Shown: positions 1 through 5,679, numbered from the stretch's first letter. The stretch: DNA of 5,679 nucleotides from Sphingomonas taxi (GCA_003243195.1 QFQI01000025.1:1-5679); one strand, 5' to 3'. The notes: generated by a model from the letters alone, not told the origin. Numbers and translations: made by a program.

Positions 1-21
1 TCCGTCAAATCACCTCGTCTC

Positions 22-39
22 ACCCCATCTATATGGGGT
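22..39. repeat. Inverted repeat (7-bp arms, 4-base loop) in the leader
   Basis: The arms ACCCCAT (22-28) and ATGGGGT (33-39) are perfect reverse complements around CTAT. No T-run follows on either strand, so it is not a classical intrinsic terminator. It could be an operator for a dimeric regulator, or the end of a terminator or palindrome belonging to whatever lies left of the window. The repeat itself is visible; a function is not. Confidence 0.45.
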
Positions 40-76
40 CACAGATCCGAAACGTCCTCCGTTTGCAGAGACGCCC

Positions 77-140
77 TAGTGATCACAAGCCTTTCTACCG
101 CCCGAAACCATGTAACAGAAATAGTGATACATCTTTGTTG
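77..140 (+). promoter_or_regulatory. Probable promoter region of the response-regulator gene
   Basis: This stretch is clearly richer in A and T than the coding DNA around it, and it lies just upstream of the first gene of the cluster. It contains two copies of TAGTGAT (77-83 and 122-128), the first overlapping the palindrome GTGATCAC (79-86), and a TGATACAT segment (125-132) that could act as a -10 element. I see no good -35 box at the matching distance and no clear EcfG-type GGAAC/CGTT pair. Assignment as a promoter rests on location and composition only. Confidence 0.25.
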
Positions 141-187
141 CGCGGGCGTACGTTCTGTTCCGTGCAGAAGGGTAGGCGGACAGCGCG

Positions 188-568
188 ATGGCTTGCGACA
201 TCCTGGTCGTGGATGACAACGACCTGGTCAGGGAGAGCCTGGCATGCCTCCTGGAAACCCAGGGATGGCGGGTGCGCAGCGTATCCGGTCCGGTCGAGGC
301 CATCGCGATCATGACCGATCCCGGCCAGGCCTGTTCCGTGCTGGTCACGGATATCGACCTGGGGGGGGCCGTCGACGGCTTCGCCGTCGCCGCGAAGGTG
401 CGCCGGGTCAGCCCCCGGCATCCTGTCGTCTATGTCACGGGCAGGCCCTGGGTGTTCGAGGAACGCTTCTTCGATGAGGCGGAACGGACGCTGGCCAAGC
501 CCTTCAGGGCAGACGATCTGCTCTCCGCTATCCGCGATATTGCCCCCTGTCTGGGAGCCGTCCGATGA
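188..568 (+). CDS. Single-domain response regulator (CheY-like receiver)
   Basis: A 126-residue protein consisting of one receiver domain and nothing else. The acidic pair D9-D10, which binds Mg2+ in this family, follows the first beta strand (ILVVDDN). The phosphoacceptor is D55 in VLVTDIDLGG. The conserved Thr is T84 (VYVTG), and the invariant Lys is K104 in AKPF. With no output domain, it should act by phosphate shuttling or protein-protein contact in the cytosol, as known stand-alone receivers do. The ATG at 188 has an AGGCGGA ribosome binding site at 174-180, seven bases upstream. Its stop overlaps the next start (ATGA, 565-568), implying translational coupling. Two histidine kinases lie downstream on the same strand and are the obvious candidate phosphodonors. 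A run of eight G (361-368) lies just after the phosphoacceptor codon. The family call is secure; its partner is inferred. Confidence 0.93.
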   Translation: MACDILVVDDNDLVRESLACLLETQGWRVRSVSGPVEAIAIMTDPGQACSVLVTDIDLGGAVDGFAVAAKVRRVSPRHPVVYVTGRPWVFEERFFDEAERTLAKPFRADDLLSAIRDIAPCLGAVR

Positions 569-774
569 CCTTGCGGGCCACCTGCCGCCTGTGCGGCTCG
601 GTCTACGAGATCGCGGATGATCAACGCCGCGCCGGCGACGAGACAGAAAAGCGCTGTGATGTCTGCGGCATCGGCATGACCGACTGCGCCGAGCATCCGG
701 TGACGGCTTTCCGGCTACTGGAGGCGGCTCCATGGCCGGAGGTCCTGTCACCCGATCCAGATGAGCGGTTCTGA
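565..774 (+). CDS. Small two-CxxC (zinc-ribbon-like) hypothetical protein
   Basis: A 69-residue protein I do not recognise by name. It carries two Cys pairs, C7-x2-C10 and C31-x2-C34, about 20 residues apart. This is the layout of a zinc ribbon or rubredoxin-like knuckle, and C41-x2-H44 is a further possible ligand pair. The first knuckle reads CRLCGSVYEI and the second CDVCGIGM. There is no signal peptide or membrane segment, and the C-terminus is acidic and Pro-rich. The start ATG overlaps the response-regulator stop by four bases and has GGGAG at 553-557, seven bases upstream, so the two are almost certainly co-translated. A structural zinc site and a role as partner of the receiver protein are inferences; a redox role for the Cys pairs is also possible. 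Gene reality is supported by coupling, ribosome binding site and coding composition. Confidence 0.72.
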   Translation: MTLRATCRLCGSVYEIADDQRRAGDETEKRCDVCGIGMTDCAEHPVTAFRLLEAAPWPEVLSPDPDERF

Positions 775-948
775 CCTCCGCCTATCGTAAGTGGGTGCTT
801 CGGCGTCCGGATATGCCGCTGCCCATTCGGGCGAACATGACAGACAACCGTCAATCTCTCTGTCAACAACCTGAAATTGTGTCGTAAGGAGGTCCGAACG
901 GGCTGGGCCGGGCAAGGCCGCTCTCAGGCCACCCGCTGGACCCCCGCC
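775..948 (+). promoter_or_regulatory. Intergenic leader before the hybrid kinase
   Basis: This spacer holds no complete gene. It contains a small GCCC-ATTC-GGGC hairpin (821-832), two GTCAA copies 12 bases apart (850-854 and 862-866), and the strong Shine-Dalgarno at 886-893. The spacer is long enough for its own promoter, so the kinases may be transcribed apart from the regulator gene, but I cannot pick a convincing -35/-10 pair. The stretch from 877 to 948 is an in-frame extension of the kinase reading frame. Confidence 0.3.
886..893 (+). promoter_or_regulatory. Perfect Shine-Dalgarno AAGGAGGT without a standard start codon
   Basis: AAGGAGGT matches the 16S rRNA anti-Shine-Dalgarno fully. 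At the ideal distance (898-900) and in frame with the kinase there is ACG, not ATG, GTG or TTG. The in-frame TTG at 877 lies upstream of this site, and the first in-frame ATG (949) is 55 bases downstream. The site therefore makes the start of the hybrid kinase uncertain. Confidence 0.6.
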
Positions 949-3168
949 ATGAGCCGACGTCTCGTTGCCCGCGCCAATCTCCTTGTCTTCGGCGTTCTCC
1001 TCGCGATTCTGTTACTGGTGAGTGGCGTGACCTGGGAGCGGTTCATGGCGGCCCGCTCCGCGCAGAAATGGTCGGAACACACCTCCGAGGTCTTGGGAGG
1101 GCTGAAGGATCTCGCCATTGCGGTGCGGGACGCCGAGACCGGGCAGCGGGGTTATCTCCTGACCGGCAACGACAGTTATCTCGAGCCTTACCAGACGTCC
1201 CTGGGACGGGTGACCTTCCTGGCCGGCGAGTTGCAGCGGCTCACGGCCGACAATCCGTTGCAGCAGACGCGGCTGCGCGAGCTCGCCCCGCTCCTGCAGC
1301 GCAAGCTGGAGGAACTGGCCCAGACCATCCAGCTGCGCCGGGATGTCGGCCTGGACGCGGCCCTGCAGGTCGTCCGGACCGATGTCGGGCGTGACTACGC
1401 GCGTCAGATCGATGCGTCCCTGTCCGTCATGATGACCGACGAGCAGGCTCTGCTGGCCCGCCGGCGGGCAGAGGCCGATAGCCGTAGCGGCTGGGTCAGC
1501 CGGCTTGTCGCAGCCGGCACCGTCGTGGCGGTCCTGGCCCTGCTCTGGGCCGCCCGTTTGCTGAACCAGGCCTGGTCACGCTCCTACCGGGCCGAGGACG
1601 AGCAGCGCAGGCTGGCGCTGCGACTGCGCACCTCCCTCGACAGTCTGAGCCAGGGCATCGCCGTCTTCGACGTGGATGGCCAACTGACCAACTGGAACGA
1701 GTGCTTCCAGGTCCTCCTCGTCCTGCCGAAAGCCATGCTGCGCCGTGGCACGCCCTACGCGGCATTCGCCGAGCACACGGCGGAAGGCGGCCTGGCTTTC
1801 CTGGAGACGGAGGAGCAGGTCCGGCACGGGCGCCAGGTTCCCAACCAGCCGGTCACCTATGAGCGTTCCCGGACGGACGGCCATCATCTCGAACTCCGCC
1901 GCACCCCGATGCCCGACGGCGGCTTCGTGCTGACCGTGACCGACATGACCAAGCGCGCCCAGGCCGAGAGCGTGCTGCGCGAAGCGCAGAAGATGCAGGC
2001 GATCGGCCAGCTGACCGGCGGCATCGCGCATGACTTCAACAATCTGCTGACGGTCATCCTCGGCAACCTGGAATTCGTCCGCGCCAAGCTGGCACCCGAC
2101 CCCGCAATGCAGAAACGCCTCGAGCGGGCCAACTGGGCTGCCCAGCGGGGAGCCACGCTGACCGGGCAGCTCCTCGCCTTTGCCCGGAAGCAGCCGCTGG
2201 CGCCGGCGCCGATCGACATCGCGGCCACCATGCCCGACCTCATTCCGCTGTTGCGTCGGACGTTGGGCGAGCATATCGACGTCCGCTACGTCGAGACTGC
2301 CGGTCTCTGGCCGTCCATGGCCGATGCCGCCCAGCTGGAAAGCGCGATCCTCAACCTCGCCCTGAACGCCCGTGATGCCATGCCGGGCGGTGGCCGCCTG
2401 ACGATCGAGCTCGCCAACAAGGTGCTCGACGAGGACTATGCTCACCGGCACGCGGAGGTCGCGGCCGGTGACTATACAATGGTCGCCGTTTCGGACACCG
2501 GACACGGGATGACACCGGATGTCCTGGCACGCGTCTTCGAGCCCTTCTTCACGACCAAGCCCAACGGCAAGGGGACGGGCCTTGGTCTCGCGATGGTCTT
2601 CGGGTTCATCAAGCAGTCCGGCGGTCACATCAAGCTCTATTCGGAGCCCGGGGAAGGCACCACCGTGCGGATGTACCTGCCGCGTGCCGTCGACGCCGCC
2701 GTTCCCATGGCGCAGCAAGCCATCTCGCCGCTCGTGCTGCCGCGGGGGAGTGCGACGATCCTGCTTGTCGAGGACGAGCCCGCCGTCCGGGAGATCGCAA
2801 CGGCGATCCTGCGCGAGTTGGGCTACCGCGTCCTGGAGGCAGCGGATGGGGAGGAGGGCCTGCGGGTCTTTGGCGCGCATGCCGCCGAGGTGGATCTGCT
2901 GCTGACGGATGTGGTCCTGCCCGGTGCCGTGCGGGGCCGGGAGCTCGCGGAGCGGATCAAAGCCATCCGCCCTCAGATCCGCGTCCTCTACATGTCCGGC
3001 TACACCGAGAACTCCATCGTGCATCATGGACGGCTGGATGATGGCGTCCAGCTGCTCAGCAAGCCCTTCAAGCGCGACCAGCTGGCGCGCAAGGTGGCGG
3101 ACGTGCTGGCCGGGCAAGACCGGTCAAGTGCGAATGTCATCGATCTGACAGGCCATCGGAACAGCTGA
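949..3168 (+). CDS. Membrane hybrid histidine kinase (CHASE3-PAS-HisKA-HATPase-receiver)
   Basis: Numbering is from ATG 949 (739 residues). TM1 is about residues 10-28. A periplasmic CHASE3 sensor (about 36-180) carries the typical DAETGQRGYLLTG signature at 61-73. TM2 is about 182-205. A PAS domain (PAS_7-like, about 228-338) follows, then HisKA with phosphoacceptor H361 in GGIAHDFNN. The ATP-binding domain has the N box (N469, N473), G1 DTGHGM (516-521), the F box FEPFF (530-534) and G2 GTGLGL (542-547). The C-terminal receiver (about 603-721) has E608/D609, phosphoacceptor D654 (LLTDVV), S683 and K705 (SKPF). All catalytic residues are present, so it should autophosphorylate and pass phosphate to its own D654. 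The ligand is unknown. I prefer ATG 949 because TM1 follows at once, but the frame is open to TTG 877 (763 residues) and a perfect Shine-Dalgarno precedes an in-frame ACG at 898. The next kinase begins three bases after the stop. Confidence 0.92.
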   Translation: MSRRLVARANLLVFGVLLAILLLVSGVTWERFMAARSAQKWSEHTSEVLGGLKDLAIAVRDAETGQRGYLLTGNDSYLEPYQTSLGRVTFLAGELQRLTADNPLQQTRLRELAPLLQRKLEELAQTIQLRRDVGLDAALQVVRTDVGRDYARQIDASLSVMMTDEQALLARRRAEADSRSGWVSRLVAAGTVVAVLALLWAARLLNQAWSRSYRAEDEQRRLALRLRTSLDSLSQGIAVFDVDGQLTNWNECFQVLLVLPKAMLRRGTPYAAFAEHTAEGGLAFLETEEQVRHGRQVPNQPVTYERSRTDGHHLELRRTPMPDGGFVLTVTDMTKRAQAESVLREAQKMQAIGQLTGGIAHDFNNLLTVILGNLEFVRAKLAPDPAMQKRLERANWAAQRGATLTGQLLAFARKQPLAPAPIDIAATMPDLIPLLRRTLGEHIDVRYVETAGLWPSMADAAQLESAILNLALNARDAMPGGGRLTIELANKVLDEDYAHRHAEVAAGDYTMVAVSDTGHGMTPDVLARVFEPFFTTKPNGKGTGLGLAMVFGFIKQSGGHIKLYSEPGEGTTVRMYLPRAVDAAVPMAQQAISPLVLPRGSATILLVEDEPAVREIATAILRELGYRVLEAADGEEGLRVFGAHAAEVDLLLTDVVLPGAVRGRELAERIKAIRPQIRVLYMSGYTENSIVHHGRLDDGVQLLSKPFKRDQLARKVADVLAGQDRSSANVIDLTGHRNS

Positions 3169-3171
3169 GCG

Positions 3172-5208
3172 ATGGGGGATCACCGCACCAATCCCTATCT
3201 CCCGGTTCCCGGCGACGTCTCCGACGAGGACCGGCTGGCCGCGCTGGATGACTACGACATCCTGGACACGCCTCCGGAGGAAAGCTTCGACGGGATTGCC
3301 CAGCTCGCCGCCCTTGCCTGCGATGCGCCCACCGCCCTGGTCAGCCTCGTGGCCGGCGATCGGCAGTGGTTCAAGGCCAGGATCGGCTTCCCCTTGTGCC
3401 AGACCGACCTCAGCCGCTCGGTCTGCGCCCATGCGCTTGCGGAATCTGATCTGCTGGTCGTCCCCGATCTCGCGGCCGATCCGCGGACGCGCCACAATCC
3501 CCTTGTCACGGGCGCGCCGCATATCCGTTTCTACGCCGGCGCGCCGCTGCGCGCCGAGGACGGTCATGTGCTGGGCAGCCTGTGCGTCATCGACACGGAG
3601 CCTCGTCCCGAGGGGTTGACCGGACGGCAGGCCGGGATGTTGCGTGGCCTCGCCCAGCAGGTCATGGCGCTGATGGCGCTGCGGCGCTCGCTCGGAGACC
3701 GGGACGACGCCATGGCGCGCCGCCAGCATCTCGCACGGCGTCTGGGCCAGGCCCATGCCCGCCTGCGGATCAGCGAGGCGCACTGGCGTGGCCTGTTCGA
3801 CCGGCTGACCGAGGGCCTGATCATCGGTGAGGTGGTCCGCGACGACGCTGGCCAGGCGCATGATTGGCGCTACCTGGAGGTCAACCCGGCCTGGGGCGAG
3901 CTGGTAGGCATCGAGCACACGAGCGTGGCCGGGCGTACGATCCGCGAGGTCTTTCCAGGCATCGAGGACGCGTGGGTCCAAGAGTTCATCCGCGTTGCTG
4001 AAACCGGAGAGCCGGCGACCTTCACGCGCCAGGTCGGCTCCCTCGACCGCTGGTACGAGGGACGGGCCTTTTCCCTGGAGGGCGACCGTTTCGCGGCGCT
4101 GTTCCTGGAAGTGACGGCACGAGTCCAAGCGGATATCCGGCGCAACGCCCTGCTCGAGATTGGCGACCAGTTGCGCAACCTCACCACTCCGGAGGACATG
4201 ACGTCGCGGGCCTCGGCCATCGTTGGCAGGGCACTTGGTGCCACCCGCGTCGGCTTTGGTCAGCTCGACCGAGAGGGCGAGCATGTGACGATTGGTCCCG
4301 ACTGGACCGCTCCCAGCATGACCAGCATCGCCGGATGCCACCGGTTCGAGGACTACGGTGACATCCGGATGGGGCTGCTGCTGGGCAAGCCACTGGTCAT
4401 CCACGACGTACTGAGCGACTCACGTACCGCCGACGACCTCGCACGCTGGCAGCGGGCAGACATCCGCTCCCTGGTGAACATCCCCATCCAGGAGCATGGG
4501 CGCACCGTCGCGGTATTCCTGGTGCATGACACCAGGCCGCGCATCTGGAATGCGGAGACGATCGCCTTCCTGCGCAACGTGGCCGATCGGCTGACAAGCA
4601 GTGTCGCCAGGTTGAAGGCGGAGGCGGACCAGCGGCTGGTGAACCAGGAGCTCAGCCACCGCATGAAGAACATGCTGGCGATGGTCCAGGCGATCGCGGC
4701 ACGGACGCTCAGGGAAGTGGCGGAGCAGGACGTGGTCACCACCTTCCGCGATCGTCTGCTCGCCCTCTCGCAAGCCCATGACGTCCTGCTGCAGACGAGC
4801 CGGGCGCCGGCATTCCTGCGCGAGGTGGTCGAAGGGGTCTTGCGCCAGACGGGCCAGATGCCGCGGATCTCCCTGTCGGGACCGGCGGTGATGCTGGGTC
4901 CCCGGGCGACGCTGTCGGTGTCGCTGCTGCTGCACGAGTTGACGACCAACGCCACCAAGTACGGGGCACTCTCGGTGGAGGGCGGGCAGGTGGTCGTTGG
5001 CTGGCGCATTGATCCCGGGACCCGTGAGCTGGTCTTCACGTGCGAGGAGAGTGGCGGACCAACGGTCCTGGAGCCCACGCGCAAGGGTTTCGGGTCCCGG
5101 TTGATCCAGGCCGGACTGACCGGGACTGGTGGGGTCGTCCTTCGCTATCTCCCTTCGGGTTTCAGAGCCGAGATGCGGGCTGATTTCGAACAGCTGCAGA
5201 TCTCGTGA
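3172..5208 (+). CDS. Soluble HWE-family sensor histidine kinase (GAF-PAS-GAF)
   Basis: A 678-residue protein with no signal peptide or membrane helix, so cytosolic. GAF1 covers about 38-175 and includes the SVCAHAL segment. A short helical linker leads to a PAS domain (about 203-318; YLEVNPAWGELVG), then a second GAF (about 325-480) and the HWE kinase core (about 487-678). The phosphoacceptor is H496 in ELSHRMKNMLA. The N box HELTTNATKYGAL (588-600) keeps the His that gives the family its H. The glycine box is KGFGSRLI (638-645). The family's WxE motif reads C624-x-E626 (FTCEESGGP), so the Trp is replaced by Cys. Neither GAF shows a bilin-attachment signature that I recognise. It starts three bases after the hybrid kinase stop with only a weak GGA upstream (3158-3160), so translation is probably coupled. 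HWE kinases commonly phosphorylate receiver proteins, including PhyR of the general stress response in this class; the partner here is not shown. Confidence 0.93.
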   Translation: MGDHRTNPYLPVPGDVSDEDRLAALDDYDILDTPPEESFDGIAQLAALACDAPTALVSLVAGDRQWFKARIGFPLCQTDLSRSVCAHALAESDLLVVPDLAADPRTRHNPLVTGAPHIRFYAGAPLRAEDGHVLGSLCVIDTEPRPEGLTGRQAGMLRGLAQQVMALMALRRSLGDRDDAMARRQHLARRLGQAHARLRISEAHWRGLFDRLTEGLIIGEVVRDDAGQAHDWRYLEVNPAWGELVGIEHTSVAGRTIREVFPGIEDAWVQEFIRVAETGEPATFTRQVGSLDRWYEGRAFSLEGDRFAALFLEVTARVQADIRRNALLEIGDQLRNLTTPEDMTSRASAIVGRALGATRVGFGQLDREGEHVTIGPDWTAPSMTSIAGCHRFEDYGDIRMGLLLGKPLVIHDVLSDSRTADDLARWQRADIRSLVNIPIQEHGRTVAVFLVHDTRPRIWNAETIAFLRNVADRLTSSVARLKAEADQRLVNQELSHRMKNMLAMVQAIAARTLREVAEQDVVTTFRDRLLALSQAHDVLLQTSRAPAFLREVVEGVLRQTGQMPRISLSGPAVMLGPRATLSVSLLLHELTTNATKYGALSVEGGQVVVGWRIDPGTRELVFTCEESGGPTVLEPTRKGFGSRLIQAGLTGTGGVVLRYLPSGFRAEMRADFEQLQIS

Positions 5209-5263
5209 GGGTCAGGAACAGTCCTTCTCCCGCAGCGGGGCACCCATGGCACTGGACTTGCAC
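5209..5263. other. Short spacer between kinase stop and IS remnant
   Basis: I see no gene, no clear intrinsic terminator (no GC-rich stem followed by T residues) and no obvious regulatory motif. Transcription of the kinase cluster may therefore run into the antisense of the IS remnant or stop by a Rho-dependent route; this is inference. Confidence 0.4.
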
Positions 5264-5290
5264 TGAACCGCGCCGGGTTTGCCGGAGACC
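5264..5290. repeat. Terminal inverted repeat of the IS3-family remnant
   Basis: The segment begins TGAACCGCGCCGGG and continues through TTTGCCGGAGACC. It resembles from memory the ends of many alphaproteobacterial IS3-family elements, and lies 12 bases beyond the transposase stop, as expected for the right end. The partner repeat is not in the window, so the exact length cannot be verified. Confidence 0.6.
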
Positions 5291-5302
5291 GTTGGTTGTG
5301 TG

Positions 5303-5602
5303 TCACGCCGCCAGTGCCTTGGTCTCCTCGTGCGCATAGTAGCGGGCCTCGGCCTCGGCGGGAGGCCTGTTGCCGATCGGCTCGAGGAGGCGCCGGTTGT
5401 TGAACCAGTCCACCCAGGTGAGGGTGGCGAACTCGACGGCCTCGGACGATCGCCAGGGTCCGAGACGCCAGATCACCTCGGCCTTGAACAGGCCGATGAC
5501 GCTTTCGGCGAGGGCGTTGTCGTAGGAATCCCCGACACTCCCGACCGACGGTTCGATCCCGGCCTCAAGCAGCCGTTCCGTATACCGAATGCTGACATAC
5601 TG
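5303..5602 (-). pseudogene. IS3-family transposase OrfB, C-terminal fragment
   Basis: About 100 residues of the integrase core are recognisable, running from QYVSIRYTERL to the stop at 5303-5305. The segment GDSYDNALAES contains the Glu of the DDE triad and is followed by the LFKAE helix. WVDWFNNRRL and the PPAEAEARYY tail are also typical of the family. A full OrfB is roughly 270-300 residues, and the two catalytic Asp residues lie upstream of this piece and are missing, so it cannot be active alone. The frame stays open to a GTG at 5629, but the residues coded between 5603 and 5629 do not resemble the expected HSDRGS stretch and come from the adjoining IS30-like end. The GTG is therefore unlikely to be a true start. 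Confidence 0.82.
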
Positions 5603-5603
5603 G

Positions 5604-5630
5604 GTGGATTCACGTGGTCGTCGCAACACC
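5604..5630. repeat. Putative IS30-type terminal inverted repeat
   Basis: This is the segment matching the IS30 end pattern, with 18 of 22 positions identical over 5607-5628 to the E. coli IS30 end recalled from memory. Its mate would lie to the right of the window. The outer boundary is approximate. Confidence 0.45.
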
Positions 5631-5649
5631 GGGACGGAGGGTGTGGGCG

Positions 5650-5679
5650 ATGGCGAAGTGGCGGCGGTCGGATCGGTGC
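5650..5679 (+). CDS. Start of a possible IS30-family transposase gene (partial)
   Basis: Ten codons (MAKWRRSDRC) are visible before the window ends. The ATG is preceded by GGAGG (5636-5640) with a nine-base spacer, a good ribosome binding site. Placement just inside an IS30-like terminal repeat suggests the transposase, but ten residues are too few to confirm a family. It could also be a chance start. Confidence 0.4.
   Translation, partial: MAKWRRSDRC

Larger units (their letters stand above)
5264..5603 (-). mobile_element. IS3-family insertion sequence remnant (right-end portion)
   Basis: This is the transposase-3' end of an IS3-family element lying on the minus strand. Its outer boundary is the terminal repeat starting TGAACCG at 5264, which has the TG...CA ends of the family. 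Inside it is the C-terminal third of the OrfB transposase. Homology stops at about 5603, where the sequence changes to an IS30-like end, so OrfA, most of OrfB and the other terminal repeat are absent from this window. They may lie beyond the right edge if the element was split by an insertion. No second copy of a 3-4 bp target duplication can be seen. Confidence 0.75.
5603..5679 (+). mobile_element. Left end of a probable IS30-family element (runs off window)
   Basis: IS3 homology breaks off at about 5603, and the following bases contain GATTCA (5607-5612), TGGTC (5615-5619) and CGCAACA (5622-5628). The same three blocks with the same two-base spacers occur in the terminal repeat of IS30 as I remember it (GATTCA-AT-TGGTC-AA-CGCAACA). 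A ribosome binding site and a start codon follow within 45 bases, which fits the short leader before an IS30 transposase gene. The exact first base of the element (5601-5606) cannot be fixed, because the other end is outside the window. Confidence 0.55.

Noticed and set aside
33..314. Plus-strand frame of 93 codons overlapping the response-regulator start
   Set aside because: It is out of frame with the well-supported receiver gene, lacks a ribosome binding site, and has the Arg/Ser/Trp-rich composition of a shifted frame.
95..751. Open frame of 218 codons on the minus strand
   Set aside because: It is antisense to the response regulator and the Cys-pair gene. The product is Arg/Pro/Gly-rich low-complexity sequence with no recognisable motif, typical of GC-rich shadow frames.
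801..832. Possible terminator hairpins after the Cys-pair gene
   Set aside because: Stems are only four base pairs (CGGC/GCCG, GCCC/GGGC), loops vary, and no T-run follows.
1576..3117. Open frame of 513 codons on the minus strand
   Set aside because: It lies entirely opposite the hybrid kinase, whose domains are unmistakable. High third-position GC removes stop codons from the antisense frame, and no domain is seen in the translation.
3290..3700. First GAF domain as a phytochrome-type chromophore domain
   Set aside because: There is no bilin-attachment Cys motif or PHY domain. The sequence matches the generic GAF type that often precedes PAS/HWE modules.
3124..4404. Open frame of 426 codons on the minus strand
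   Set aside because: It is antisense to the HWE kinase GAF/PAS region. Composition mirrors the sense codons, and no family features are visible.
4353..5084. Open frame of 243 codons on the minus strand
   Set aside because: It is opposite the kinase core, is Ser/Arg-rich and shows no motif; a shadow of the sense gene.
5610..5679. Minus-strand frame entering from the right edge and ending at a TGA at 5610
   Set aside because: About 22 residues with no recognisable motif, running through the IS30-like end. A plus-strand start with a good ribosome binding site in the same place explains the region better.

Overview
The window looks like a chromosomal stretch of a GC-rich alphaproteobacterium. 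Acetobacteraceae, other Rhodospirillales or a Methylobacterium-like group would all fit. This is inferred from the strongly GC-biased codon use, the HWE-type histidine kinase, the CHASE3/PAS hybrid kinase and the IS3-type remnant. I cannot name the genus.

Positions 1-187 are a comparatively AT-rich leader with an 18-base inverted repeat and no gene. Four plus-strand genes follow in one direction: a stand-alone receiver-domain response regulator (188-568); a 69-residue protein with two CxxC pairs that overlaps it by four bases (565-774); a membrane-bound hybrid histidine kinase with CHASE3, PAS, HisKA, HATPase and receiver domains (about 949-3168); and a soluble GAF-PAS-GAF HWE-family histidine kinase starting three bases after the hybrid kinase stop (3172-5208). 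No DNA-binding or enzymatic output domain is encoded, so this is a cluster of signal-input and phosphotransfer modules. The likely scheme is that the periplasmic (CHASE3) and cytosolic (GAF/PAS) sensors feed phosphate through receiver domains to regulators encoded elsewhere. That is inference.

After a 55-base spacer, 5264-5679 is mobile-element debris. An IS3-family element, oriented leftwards, keeps its terminal repeat and the C-terminal part of its transposase. It is cut at about 5603 within the conserved region just before the QYVSIRY segment. The sequence that cuts it resembles the terminal inverted repeat of IS30-family elements and is followed by a strong ribosome binding site and the first ten codons of a plus-strand ORF that leaves the window. 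The simplest reading is an IS30-like element inserted into an older IS3 copy.

The main oddities are: a Trp-to-Cys replacement in the WxE signature of the HWE kinase; a perfect Shine-Dalgarno sequence before the hybrid kinase with no normal start codon at the right distance (an ACG sits there); the small Cys-pair protein translationally coupled to a response regulator; and the nested insertion sequences. I found no CRISPR array, tRNA, rRNA or convincing intrinsic terminator, and I cannot claim a wholly new system from this sequence alone.
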